The notes under the pieces are model-generated. The model ran no database searches, was not told the DNA's origin, and saw nothing but the letters and a program-made list of their open reading frames with translations. A stretch of DNA of 32,335 bases from Mnemiopsis leidyi (lineage: Eukaryota; Ctenophora; Tentaculata; Lobata; Bolinopsidae), in the NCBI GenBank assembly GCA_000226015.1, contig JH155219.1, positions 265,645 through 297,979 of the forward strand, in the 5' to 3' direction. Numbering within the stretch: the stretch's first letter is position 1; every line of letters starts with the position of its first letter. Shown piece by piece: positions 11,850 to 21,801 of this stretch. The translations under genes were made by a program, and so were the position numbers.

Positions 11850-13125
11850 TTCGGAATTCTGTGCGCGTACCCTGGTGTAAAACCTTCCTGTCTCCCAGAA
11901 GTTTGCTATGTGTATTTCTTCACATGTTGAAAACTTCCAATTCCAACATGTTCTGTAACAATACACCACGGAACGGCGCTTTTCACGTCGCGGTAAATGT
12001 TTTCCGGTTTTACCACAGCAATTACACAACGCATCCTCGCACAAAGTCATCTGGTGTTCTATTTGTCAACAAAGCCACCAGTCGAAGTGGGAATTCTGAC
12101 CGCTGATTATAAGAAAATATAGTATGAAAATTCTAAAAAGAGCTTTCGACGGTGCACAAAAAACACTAGAAATGTTTGTGCTACTAAAAAAGTATACCGG
12201 CCGAAAATTCGCCTGTAGTGTTCTTTTGAATATTACGGAATCTTGTCTACTCAACTGATGACCCTTTCCGACCCTTATAAAGCTTGTAGGGAAATTTTGC
12301 ATTTAAATTATTGTAAATTACGAATTTTCGTCATATCTTCTAATATCCTTAATTAAATCGACCAGTATATATACGCTACTGACTTTGCATGTATACTAAT
12401 CTGTTCTCTACCTTAACTCTTGATTTAGAATAATTTTATCACTTATACTACAGCAGGCTGTGTTCTGACTTGATCTCGCAACGTAGTTGTGGTTAGTCAC
12501 AGTTATCCCAACAATAACGGTGCTGTTTTGAATTTATTAGTTCTGGTCACGTGTCTAAACTTTGAACGTGCTCAGCATGTATAATTAAAAGTAAACGCCG
12601 ATTGACTGACATTATGTATCACGCCTTGTCTCTTATTTGAAAAGTAATTTACTTTATAATCTAAGTTCGTCAAAGTTACTCTATAATCTAAATTGGTCTA
12701 AGTTTGTTTTCTGAAACCCTAATTAATTTAAATCATTATAGGCAATACAAATCGTACCAAAGCCACATAAATCAGAATATAAGCACATCACGGCAGCGAT
12801 TAGATTAAGTTCTTGAGTCCTGACCGGGCCGACTCCTACCCTATTTAGTAAATCTCACAAGCGAGTAAGTCATCCCAGTCACGGTTAAACGTATACGTAG
12901 TGTAGAGAGATGTGTGACCAGCTACCGGACTGCAAGATCCAGGTGAAGTGTAATGTTACAAAGCTGCAAGCGTCTCTTCTTGAACGGATAGTGTTGATCC
13001 AGGGTCACAGTCTATTTGCATGTTGAGCAGACAGTAGTACGTGAATTTAAGAAGGCGCGTGTGGAAGCTGAGACTCTGCATATCAAAACTTCGAACTTCT
13101 CTCGAAAAATGCTTATCTTTCTTCT
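11850..13125. other. Intergenic stretch without recognised genes
   Basis: Several short frames exist but none shows domain motifs. A small frame at 12910-13026 (+) begins ATGTGTGACCAGC and contains a donor-like CAG|GTGAAG at 12943. It could be an isolated first exon, but nothing downstream on the plus strand connects to it convincingly. Confidence 0.35.
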
Positions 13126-13746
13126 TTACCAACTTTGAAATTTGGTCTGATCCAGGAACACGTCCAGAGAGAAGTCAGCGTGCAATACAGCCCGGAAGTA
13201 CAACTTCATTCCAGGATTAACACACATGTAGCCATCTTTAAGGATCTTCTCTCTAATCTTACTACAATCTCTATCCGAATTCTTGATGGTAACTCTAAAG
13301 TCTCTATCTTTGTTGTAAGCCATGAGATCCTCGTTCATGAGGGGTCCCATCAGGGACCACGGCACTTGGATCTTCAACAGAAGTTCAACTTCCTTTCCCT
13401 GGTACTGCTGCAACACTTTTCTCCCGTCTATGTGCTTGACAGTTCCAGTCAGATGATCAAACATTAATTCAACATTTCCTTCAACCCCAGTGATTCCGTC
13501 TATCGAGGGGAAAACCCTCGCTACCTTCTCTTCCTCTCTCTCTCCGCCCTTCCTCCCTCGTTTACCCTCTACTGCGGAACGTTTTAGGACAAAGTTGTTG
13601 TAATATCTCTCGACACTGCACGGCAATGTCAGACCGTAGCTGTGGATGGAGCGTGTTTGACACGGTTTACATGGGAAGTAAGACGATGGTTCTAACAGGG
13701 TCTCCATCTCGTCAGATTGGAAGTATGATACTGTTGATATATTGTC
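13126..13746 (-). CDS. Member of the MYND-associated C-terminal domain family; N-terminus uncertain
   Basis: The minus-strand frame is open from an acceptor-like site (ACAG before 13746) to TGA at 13126; the first Met is at 13707. The last ~115 residues align with the other cluster genes: VLQQYQGKEVELLLKIQVPW, then DCSKIREKILKDGYMC, then MKLYFRAVLHADFSLDVFLD and a final Trp before the stop. These match KIQVPW...RDKILEEGLLC...KKLYFRARL in the 14.9-16.3 kb gene. Unlike its neighbours it has no recognisable MYND finger. The N-terminal part has CKPC and other cysteines without the right spacing, then a highly charged linker. Just upstream on the same strand (about 13865-13755) a coding-looking stretch, VTQLKECLLLQNHQDHMKC, could be a lost or unspliced finger exon, but I found no donor in phase. 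Gene start and exon structure are open. Function unknown. Confidence 0.6.
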   Translation of the reverse strand, partial: DNISTVSYFQSDEMETLLEPSSYFPCKPCQTRSIHSYGLTLPCSVERYYNNFVLKRSAVEGKRGRKGGEREEEKVARVFPSIDGITGVEGNVELMFDHLTGTVKHIDGRKVLQQYQGKEVELLLKIQVPWSLMGPLMNEDLMAYNKDRDFRVTIKNSDRDCSKIREKILKDGYMCVNPGMKLYFRAVLHADFSLDVFLDQTKFQSW

Positions 13747-13754
13747 CTGTATTA

Positions 13755-14700
13755 TTTGGTAAAATGTGGTTTACAACTGCATTTCATGTGGTCCTGGTGA
13801 TTCTGCAGCAGCAAACACTCTTTTAACTGTGTAACTCTGTCACTTTCTTCCTGCAGATTGTAACTGAGTTACACGAACATTTGGTCATTGCATATTCGTG
13901 CAACAGAATAACACTATTATTGCAATGTCCTGACTTAAAAAGTAAAAACACGAAAAAGAAAAGCTAAGTGAAAAAGTATACAGTACAAGTGTAACAGGCC
14001 GAATAGAACAACTAAGAGAGCTCTATAGGACTACAACGGTGCAACTGTATACGCAACATTATGTGCCGCTATGTGAGTATGGGTAAATGAAAAATACATA
14101 CTATGTACTCAATGTACAACCAGATCAAAACGAGAGAGGCAAAATAGCATAGTGACTGTAAGCTGGAGTTTGCTGCATATATATATATATATAGATATAA
14201 TGTGTAGGTATTGTGTATATGTACATAGTACGTAGACCTTAGAAGTACATGTATGTACATTACCAGCTCATGCCGAAGGAAGCTGAGTGCATAATAATAT
14301 ATGGTAATATGTAGTGAAAACGTAGAAACAGTAGAAAAATTTACCCAGACAACACCTGTTACTCGTGTTAACACTCAGCTCTATCATGTGCTACTTATGT
14401 GCTGCTTATGTCCTACTTATGTGCTACTTATGTGCTACTTATGTGCTACTTATTTAGAGTTCAGAGTCAGGGAATTTCCACGAGACAATATCTAACATAC
14501 CAGAAGGACTGCTCGAACAAAAGACACGTAACTCAGTAACTTTGTAACAGAATACCTAAGACTGCAGTTTAGAAGTGAGTTAGAGAAACATGATATAACT
14601 GGTAACTCTGCCGACTGCGGCTTGTTTAGCAGGAAGGTCCGAAGGTAGAATGGCATTGTTGTAACGTTACAAGAACATGTCTCTAACAAGACCGAGTAAG
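13755..14700. other. Non-coding stretch with diverged duplicate segments and simple repeats
   Basis: Minus-strand sequence at about 14500-14560 (GTTACTGAGTTACGTGTC, then CGAGCAG) resembles 13780-13830 (GTTACACAGTTAAAAGAG, then GCTGCAG), so this is probably an old duplication of the segment upstream of the 13.1-kb gene. At 14388-14453 there are six tandem copies of the 11-mer GTGCTACTTAT. A short (AT)n tract lies at about 14177-14192. I see no intact gene. Confidence 0.4.
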
Positions 14701-14904
14701 AACACGATAAACAATGAAATCAGTGAATCACTCGCCTGATAATCTCATCATAATTCTATCAATCTTTCAATTTTTCTTTTGCAATATCATAGACCAGTTT
14801 TTTCTAGATTTTTTTTTCGGAATTTACACAATAGGTCACCTAAGTGCAGAATAACTGTTTCGACAAAATCTAGCAAAAGTGTAACAAAACAAGTTATAAC
14901 CATT

Positions 14905-16308
14905 TCACCACTTAGCGTCTACAGTTCTATCCAACTGAACATGTAACAAAAACTCCGCACTAAGTCTTGCTCGGAAGTACAGTTTCTTCCCAGGCCTTAT
15001 ACAGAGCAGGCCCTCCTCAAGTATCTTATCCCTGATGACCCGACAGTTGGGATCTGCCGGTAGAATACACACAGTGAAGTCCCTGCTCTGGTTGTACACC
15101 CATAGTTCCCTGCTCGTACAGGGCAGTCCTTCTTCCGTCCAGGGTACTTGTATTTTCAATGTCATCTCCTCCTCCACTCCTTTGTACCTGAGAGGGGTGT
15201 TTGGTAATTTTTGGATATTCCGGTATTGCAATTACTCTTAATAGCAATTAACAATTGGGAAGTTAGTTGCTGATAGACACCGTTTCATGATGTTAAATAC
15301 CAAGGTTAAATATAAAAGTGTTGTACTGAATAAAATCTGGAAAAGAAACTACCTCTTTAACATTGCCTGTTCATCAAGCTGGAAAGTTCTGCCAGTCTGG
15401 AAGTTTACCAACTGTTTCGGAGTTGAAGAGTGCAAGATACCGAACCCGGGGTTTGTTGGGTCATCGAAAACGGGCCTGACTACTACCGTGCTGTCTGCGG
15501 GGCTGAGAGGTGTAGTGGCTTTGTCTGGCTCGGTTACATCCGATATAAGGCATTTGTCTGGCTCGGTTACATCCGATATAGCGCGTTCGTCTGGTTTGGT
15601 TACATCCGATGTTACGCTTTGGTCTGGCAGTGTTACATTCGATGTTACGCTTTTTTCTGGCTCGGTTACATCCGATATGACGCTTTGGTCTGGCTCGGTT
15701 ACATTCGATGTTACGCTTTTTTCTGGCTCGGTTACATCCGATATGACGCTTTGGTCTGGCTCTGTTACATCCGATATGACGCTTTTGTCTGGCTCTGTCG
15801 CATCCGATGTTACGCTTTTTTCTGGCTCTGTTGCATCCGATATTACGCTTTTGTCTGGCGCTGTTGCATCCGATGTTACGCTTTTTTCTGGCTCGGTTAC
15901 ATCCGATATGACGCTTTTTTCTGGCTCGGTTACATCCGATGTTACGCTTTTATCTGGCTCTGTTGCATCCGATATTACGCTTTTTTCTGGCTCGGTTACA
16001 TACGATATGACGCCTTTGTCTGGCAGTGTTACATTCGATCTTACGCTTTTGTCTGGCTCTGTCACATTCAATAATACGCTTTTGGCTGGATCTGATGATA
16101 CGCCGTTGTCTAGAATTGTTGCATCTGAAGAAACGCTGCTGTTGCTCACACTAGAAAGGTTTAAAGGATGAGGTTTGCAGTTCTGCTGATGTAAAGACCA
16201 GTGAGCTACCTGACAAGTCTCGTTACAATACCTCACTGTCAGACAGTTTCCACAGCGCTTCATGTCCGGACTAGCTTCTTCACAGTAGTCGCACACAAAC
16301 ATCTCCAA
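14905..16308 (-). CDS. MYND zinc-finger protein with seventeen 11-residue repeats, 2 exons, 412 aa
   Basis: Exons are 16308-15353 and 15187-14905. The 165-bp intron is GT-AG and joins in phase (Lys-Arg|Tyr-Lys-Gly). Residues 6-44 form a complete MYND finger: C-x2-C-x9-C-x2-C-x5-C-x3-C-x7-H-x3-C (CDYC...RCGNC...RYC...C...H...C). MYND fingers bind zinc and usually mediate protein contacts. Residues about 78-264 are seventeen copies of an 11-mer close to VISDVTEPDKS, rich in acidic residues, Ser, Thr and Pro and probably disordered. VNFQTGRTF and the last exon (KIQVPW, RDKILEEGLLC, KKLYFRARL, final Trp) form the C-terminal domain shared by the cluster. The 33-bp unit keeps the opposite strand open too, so the plus-strand frames here are shadows. 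The 11-mer array is absent from the other members. Confidence 0.85.
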
Positions 16309-17486
16309 ACTCCTTCAGGACTTTTGGCACACTGACTAACAGGCGAATTTGAGTAATCCAACAGGAGAATTTCGACGTTCAAAGTGACTTTCCTTGCCCT
16401 TTTACAAGCATGTCTCTTTAGCAGTCCTACTAACAACTATAACGACTTTTTACAGTTAGCCTATATGCTCTAACATGAAAGAGGGAAACAAAGAAATGAG
16501 TCGTGATATGTTCTGTTTACCGAGTAAATAGATCGGGCGGAGAATGTTGGCTGCCACATGAAACGGCGGTACAAAGACTAGCTCTCATGTTACTGTAATA
16601 GTGAGAAGGTAGAGTTAATGACTGTGCCTTGGTTAATGAATCAACAACAACTCACTTTGTACACTAAAGAGGNNNNNNNNNNNCTATCCCCTGTGTGCCT
16701 TGGTTAATGGATCAACAACAACTCACTTTGTACAGTACAGAGGTGGGGTTTTAACTCAGCCACTTGAAACGTTTTAGAATGAGGCCCTCCGTAGTCCGTA
16801 TTGTCATTTGACATGGGGACATGACAAATATCAAAGGGAACCTTTGTTTATTTCAATTATTCATAGTTCTATGGTTGTATGGCTTTATTCTTATTCGAAT
16901 ATTGCCTAGCCCTCACATCATCATGGACCAGCAAATGTTATCTTGTAATCGTCAGATCTTCGCCATAAATTCGCATGTCTTTAAACAAAAATAACAACAG
17001 GATCGAGTACCGAAACTCTCATTTTGATTCTAGTAAATCCTCCAAAAAGCTCTGAAAAAGGGGGAATATATTCTCTTGGTCAATCAAAATGGTTATTCTG
17101 GTAGGCACAGTCCAGTTTATGACGGATGATTCATGATATGATGATGATTCTAGTCCTCATATCACATGCCACATATATCACATGTGGTCAAATGTAGAGA
17201 CTGCAGTTTTTTTCTTTTTAAAGTCCAGGTTAAAATTTGGCGAAAAATCGAATGAGAACAGTCTCGAGTCCTGAAATTTTTAGCGGAAGTGATTTAGTTT
17301 CTGATAGTGAACCTTCTTAAATATGGGATATACATTATCATATCTTACTACTTGATTATCTAAACTGAATTTAAAGAATAATTGTAAAAGAATTCCTCAA
17401 AAATTGATTAATCAGTTTGATATTATAAATTTCGAGATTTACTTTGGTTACCACTTACCTCACAAAATGTATAGAATATTGGTTTA
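16309..17486. other. Intergenic stretch with an assembly gap
   Basis: No gene is visible. An 11-N gap lies at 16673-16683. It is flanked by two nearly identical 41-bp copies (16623-16663 and 16694-16734, starting TGTGCCTTGGTTAATG). The gap size is probably nominal, and the flanks may be a tandem repeat or an assembly overlap. Confidence 0.5.
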
Positions 17487-17736
17487 GAGCCACTACCAGT
17501 TGTAGATCCACTACCAGTTGTAAAGCCACTACCAGTTGTAGAGCCACTACCAGTTGTAGATCCACTACCAGTTGTAGAGCCACTACCAGTTGTAGAGCCA
17601 CTACCAGTTGTAGAGCCACTACCAGTTGTAGAGCCACTACCAGTTGTAGAGCCACTACCAGTTGTAGAGCCACTACCAGTTGTAGAGCCACTACCAGTTG
17701 TAGATCCACTACCAGTTGTAGAGCCTCTACCAGTTC
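17487..17736. repeat. 18-bp minisatellite, about 14 copies
   Basis: The unit GAGCCACTACCAGTTGTA is repeated about 14 times with few substitutions (GAT for GAG, AAA for AGA). The array abuts and overlaps the end of the MYND-family pseudogene. The pseudogene's last codons and stop on the plus strand read CTACCAGTTCTGGTTGTCG, which resembles the unit. The array therefore probably grew out of this 3' end. Because the unit is a multiple of three, open frames cross the array on both strands. I regard them as incidental. Confidence 0.85.
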
Positions 17737-18117
17737 TGGTTGTCGTAAGTGCAGTTCAAGAAGACATCGAGAGTTAAGTCAGGATTTAAGTGAGCCACGG
17801 TAGAGTCCCTCTTTCAATATCTTGCTTTCTAAAAGTCTTCAATTTTTATCCCACTTCACAATAAATTGGTCGTAGACTCCGGATTGTTAGTAAACTCTCA
17901 AATTTGCCAAATTTCGTATTGCTTACTGCTTGAAGCTTAAGTTTCCACGGTTTTATTTCTGAAGTTCGGTAGTGACTTTGTCAACTTGCACAACGCTTTG
18001 TGACTTCTCCAGCTTTTCTTCTGGCACTGAACACCTCAATACTTCACTGACTGACATCCATCACATCGCAGCAAGTCTGACACAGGTCTCACACGATTCT
18101 CCCACCGAACTTCCCAT
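17727..18117 (-). pseudogene. Decayed MYND-family copy
   Basis: The minus-strand ATG at 18117 starts MGSSVGESCETC, the first zinc pair. After a one-base frame change comes RCDGCQSVKY, then TGA where the conserved Cys codon should be, then GVQCQKKSWRSHKALCKL, so the MYND core is recognisable but broken. At the other end KILKEGL is followed by a 2-base insertion and a deletion of about 40 bp that removes the KLYFKAR strand. The tail AHLNPDLTLDVFLNCTY, then Asp-Asn-Gln-Asn-Trp and TAG (17729-17727), is nearly the same as in the 18.7-kb gene. The middle (about 17860-17960) is not recognisable. At least three independent lesions make this a pseudogene. The alternative of unusual splicing fails because the TGA lies inside the finger. 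Confidence 0.8.
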
Positions 18118-18656
18118 TACTGATTTTACAATACAGTTAGATTGTTTATACGCAAAGTTAAGGTGTATATTTACTTGGAGGGAAGGGAAATGTTTTGGTT
18201 TAAAAGTAGAAAATCAAGTTTTTACAAATTTCAAGTGTGAAATCAAACAACAGACTGCAGTGGGAAATTAAATTTACCTATGTAACAATATACGATTGAT
18301 GAACCAACTGCAGCATCTTAAAATGTTTTAAATATTTGCGACTTAAAAAAGAAAAAAACAAGCTTCATGCTAAGTTGTTGCAAGACTAGAGTTTGAATTA
18401 ATAAAAGCATGCATCAATCAGCACAGTTACAGCAATTGTGGCTCGTTATGGTGCACATAAAACAAGTGTATTGTCTACTTGTTGCATACTTTCCAAAATT
18501 GATGAGTAACGTCGTCTTTGTTTTCTATGTTGTATACTCATCAAGTCATGATATGTAAGCAGTTAGTACCAGCCTTTAGAAAGAAACAAGAAAAGTTAAA
18601 AACGTTTTTTTAAAATCGAATCATCGAATAGGATGACTGATTGTCAGCCAGATAGT
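18118..18656. other. Intergenic stretch
   Basis: AT-rich sequence between the pseudogene and the two-finger gene. It should contain the latter's 3' UTR. I see no conserved feature. Confidence 0.4.
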
Positions 18657-19370
18657 TTACCAATTTTGGTCGTTATAAGTACAGTTCAAATACACATCAA
18701 GGGAACAATCAGGGTTTAGTCGAGCCTTGAAGTACAGTTTCTTCAGGAGAGGGTGCTTCTGAACACACGGTAGTCCATCCACGAGAATCTTGTCGCTGAT
18801 CGCATCGTAGTTTTCGTCATACCCTTCAGCTCCATTAATGTCAACTCGGTATTCCTTTGTTTTGTTGTATACGACCAATGTTCTCAACAAAAATTCTCCC
18901 GCTAAAAAAATTTGACCTATCTTGGTCTGGATTTTAACTATCATATTGTCTACAGTCTTTCCCAAGTATTTGACTGGCCCTTTTCTGTAAATCATGAAAT
19001 TCCCTGTTACGTAATTTTGTTCAATACATGAATGAACCGTTTCCGGATATACCCTAACGATGGAACAGTTTTCTCTGTGACTTTTCCAATCTCTCTTCTG
19101 ACAAAGACTGCCACAATATCTAACTTCTTGGCAAGCTGCACATCTTTGTAGTGGACCTTCAGTTTTACCACAGAAACCACACGCTTTGACATTTGAACTT
19201 TCTGGCGATGATTGTCCCGGTTCATTTTTATTGCACACTTTTTTGTGACTTTTCCAAGCCCTCCTCTGACACTGGACATGGCAATACCAAACTGTTTTGC
19301 AGGCAGCACATCTTTTTAAGTCATCTCCTCTTACATTACACCATCCACACTCCTTGCCCAAATCTTCCAT
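18657..19370 (-). CDS. Double-MYND zinc-finger protein with family C-terminal domain, 237 aa
   Basis: A single uninterrupted exon with ATG at 19370. Residues 8-46 and 64-102 are two complete MYND fingers, both with spacing C-x2-C-x9-C-x2-C-x5-C-x3-C-x7-H-x3-C (CGWC...RCAAC...YC...C; CGFC...RCAAC...YC...C). They are joined by a short Ser/Asn/Pro linker. After IVRVYPE comes the family domain: YVTGNF, MIVKIQTKIGQ, LRTLVVYNKTKEYRVDI, ISDKILVDGLPCVQ, KKLYFKARLNPDCSLDVYL and a terminal Asn-Trp. The second finger aligns with the single finger of the 20.7-kb paralogue, so the first is probably an internal duplication. Codons for residues about 179-216 are almost identical to that paralogue. There is no signal peptide or membrane segment. 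By analogy with MYND proteins it may act as a protein-interaction adaptor; its role is unknown. Confidence 0.88.
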   Translation of the reverse strand: MEDLGKECGWCNVRGDDLKRCAACKTVWYCHVQCQRRAWKSHKKVCNKNEPGQSSPESSNVKACGFCGKTEGPLQRCAACQEVRYCGSLCQKRDWKSHRENCSIVRVYPETVHSCIEQNYVTGNFMIYRKGPVKYLGKTVDNMIVKIQTKIGQIFLAGEFLLRTLVVYNKTKEYRVDINGAEGYDENYDAISDKILVDGLPCVQKHPLLKKLYFKARLNPDCSLDVYLNCTYNDQNW

Positions 19371-19509
19371 GTGTAAATCCTTAGAGGAATGTTGTTAGTC
19401 AGTTTTATGCGGTTAACATTAAATAATTTACTGCTGTTCTCTGTTACCAAGTCTCAGCTACAGATTTCAGAAAACTCCTAAGATCTAGCTTTTCTTTAAA
19501 TCAATTGCA

Positions 19510-20365
19510 TCGTTAATATTACTGCTAAACGGAGGCTTTAAAACGACATAACATTGATCAAATGCCGTTTGAAATCTTATTTTTGAGTCCTGAACTAAAC
19601 AGGCAAACAATTCTCAATAGATAAGCATATTAAATTTATGATATTGTACTATCATAGGCACATCGAGAACTATTGGGTAAAGTTTGCAGTTTTAGGAAGT
19701 AGAACATTAACTTGTACACCTGTGATATCAACAACAAACAACACTTATAAATAAGCACTATATTACAAATGAGAATGATATTGTACTGCAAGACCTGGTA
19801 AATACTTAAATACCTACCGCGTGCAGCTGGGTTTAATCGTTTGGCTGGCAGCACCGCTGTCAGCCATATAACCTGAGCCAACAAATGGTTATGTAGTATG
19901 ATCGCGTGTTTAATCAATTGGGTACATATTTACGCAGATAGACAGACACTGCTTTAGCTACTTTTTTAATCGGTTTACTGTATCGATAATTGAACTGTTA
20001 AACAGATGCTTTGAAACGAGCAAAATGCATAGAACTTTAATACTGTTTAAAATTTCATTTTTAAGTCTTTAACCAAACAGGGTAACAATACTTAACAAAC
20101 AAGCATAATTGATCTATATCAAGAATGAAATAGAGGTTGCTGCCAAGTGGGTAAAGTTTATAGTTTTAGGAAGTGTAAGATTAACTAACAGACCTTTGAA
20201 CTTAACAACAAAGAACTAAACACACAACAAAGAAACACACACAAACGAGCACATTATATATGAGTATGATATCAATACCGCGTGCGCTGCTGAGTTGAAT
20301 CATTTGGCTTGCAGCACCGCTGTCAGTCCAGTTACCTGAGCTAATGGGTATGTATTATAGTGGTA
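19510..20365. repeat. Diverged tandem duplication of about 390 bp upstream of MYND genes
   Basis: Segment A (about 19510-19900) and segment B (about 19983-20365) share ordered blocks: a TGAGTC/TAAGTC patch with ACTAAACAGG or ACCAAACAGG, then TTTTAGGAAGT, then GCAGCACCGCTGTCAG, then ACCTGAGC. A shorter match (TTTGGCTGGCATAACCGCTGT) recurs at about 21617. Segment A lies just upstream of the double-MYND gene, and the 21.6-kb fragment upstream of the 20.7-kb gene. They look like copies of 5' flanking DNA carried along by tandem gene duplication. No coding sequence is seen. Confidence 0.6.
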
Positions 20366-20719
20366 TAGTATCATATAGTGTTATATAGTGTTGTTATTCA
20401 AAGTGCAATTGTAAGGAAACTTTTTCAGGTCTTACCCCCTTAGAGTTTTTACGAGGATTTGGCGAATATTTTAAGAGTATTTACATTAATATTTGTAATG
20501 GCTTTTATAGGAAATATTTCCGATAGAATAGAACTAAAAAGAACAATTCTGAGATTGTGGATAACATTACACATTGATGATGAAATTGATCATTTTAACA
20601 TAGAAGCGAATCTATCATAGAAATAAAACATCGGTTTTCATTGATGGTAAGTACTGAGTTTGTAAACTTTATTACATAAAATAGGATGACGAATGAGGAT
20701 CACAAAGGAGAGAAAAAGT
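20366..20719. other. Intergenic stretch
   Basis: AT-rich, no recognisable features. It should contain the 3' UTR of the next minus-strand gene. Confidence 0.35.
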
Positions 20720-21271
20720 TCACCAATTTTGATCATTATAAGTACAATCTAAGTAGACATCAAGAGAAGAATCAGGATACAGTCGAGCCTTGAAGTACAG
20801 TTTCTTGAGGAGAGGGTGCTTCTGAACACACGGTAGTCCATCCACGAGAATCTTGTCACTGATTGCATCGTAGTTTTCGTCATACCCTTCAGCTCCAACA
20901 ATTTTAACTTGATATTTCCTAGACTTGTCGTACACCAGCATCCATCTCGTTAGAAATTCGGTGCCTACTGAGTTCATGGCGCGGGCGAACGTGGTTTGAA
21001 TTTTGACAATCATGTCCTCCGTCTTTCCTTGGTACTGGTCAGGTTCGAAGTTATGAGTGATTACTTCACCAGTCACGAAGTTGACTGCTTTATGGGGAAT
21101 TAAGATTTTAGGATAAACTCTGACTATTGCACAGTTCTCTTTATGGTGCTGCCAATCTGCCCGTTGACACTGAATATTACAGTACCAAATTTTCTTACAC
21201 GCTGTACATTTCTTGAGGTCTACGCCTGATTTTGTACAAAATCCACATTCCTTGTTCTGATCCATGTTCAA
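20720..21271 (-). CDS. Single-MYND zinc-finger protein with family C-terminal domain, 183 aa
   Basis: One exon with ATG at 21271 (MNMDQNKECGFC). Residues 10-48 form a MYND finger with the spacing used throughout the cluster. There follow IVRVYPK, the VNFVTGEV strand (compare VNFQTGRT in the 14.9-16.3 kb gene), QYQGKTEDMIVKIQT, a VYDKSRKYQVKI segment and the hallmark tail ISDKILVDGLPCVQ, KKLYFKARLYPDSSLDVYLD, Asn-Asp-Gln-Asn-Trp. Residues about 125-162 are almost identical to the double-MYND neighbour at the DNA level, while the halves upstream differ considerably. This looks like the simplest form of the family: one finger plus one domain. Two copies of a short word (AAGGAATGAAAGGGAAAGAA at 21335 and 21508) lie upstream of its start. 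Function unknown. Confidence 0.88.
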   Translation of the reverse strand: MNMDQNKECGFCTKSGVDLKKCTACKKIWYCNIQCQRADWQHHKENCAIVRVYPKILIPHKAVNFVTGEVITHNFEPDQYQGKTEDMIVKIQTTFARAMNSVGTEFLTRWMLVYDKSRKYQVKIVGAEGYDENYDAISDKILVDGLPCVQKHPLLKKLYFKARLYPDSSLDVYLDCTYNDQNW

Positions 21272-21801
21272 CTGAAATACTGGCGCAGCTATAAGATCTT
21301 AGCGTACAAAACAAAGCTGAAAGAAGGAAACAAGGAATGAAAGGGAAAGAATAAATACTTGCATAATAAGATAATAGATTATCACGCCTGTCTGCATTGT
21401 TGGAGTTTTACTTTGGCTAGGAACAGTTCCAGAAAATTGTAAAATGTAATCCTTAGCTCAACAACTTTAAATAAGAGCTAGGTCTCCGATTATAACCCTG
21501 AAATCAAGGAATGAAAGGGAAAGAATACATACGCAACTCAAGTAATTTGCAGTGCACGCAAATGAAAATATTCAAACTGGTTCCTAGAAAAGCCGTAATC
21601 TCGTAAAGAGTAATCTCGTTTGGCTGGCATAACCGCTGTTACTCTTAAGAAAAGTGGCTTATGATCAGAAAACAGGTTGAATTAAATTAGGCTTAATTTC
21701 TGATACAAACAAACTAAATTAAAATAGATTACGTCATTAGGTGACTATATAGGTCGTACTGTTTCACTGTATCGTTCAAGTTTGGACTTAAATCAACCTA
21801 G
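21272..21801. other. Gap between divergent genes
   Basis: No coding sequence recognised. It holds the repeated word upstream of the single-MYND gene and, at about 21743, a TATA-like GACTATATAGG on the plus strand, 58 bp before the first recognised exon of the next gene. Because that exon starts in phase 1 behind an acceptor (CCTAG), the TATA-like word may be incidental. Confidence 0.35.

Noticed and set aside
12910-13026. Small plus-strand frame of 38 codons with a donor-like site
   Set aside because: No domain and no partner exon in phase found. Too short to call a gene.
15287-16171. Long plus-strand open frame rich in SGSVTSDVTLL-type repeats
   Set aside because: It is the antisense of the 33-bp coding array in the minus-strand MYND gene. 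The array length being a multiple of three keeps several frames open. The minus frame has the finger, splice sites and family domain.
17487-17736. Possible CRISPR-like array (also considered for 22351-22589)
   Set aside because: The units are contiguous without unique spacers, and the context is eukaryotic. Both are minisatellites.
17444-17803. Plus-strand frame with RATTSC repeats and minus-strand frame with STTGSG or LQLVVA repeats
   Set aside because: Open only because the 18-bp minisatellite unit is a multiple of three. There is no start context or domain, and on the minus strand the array follows a pseudogene stop codon.
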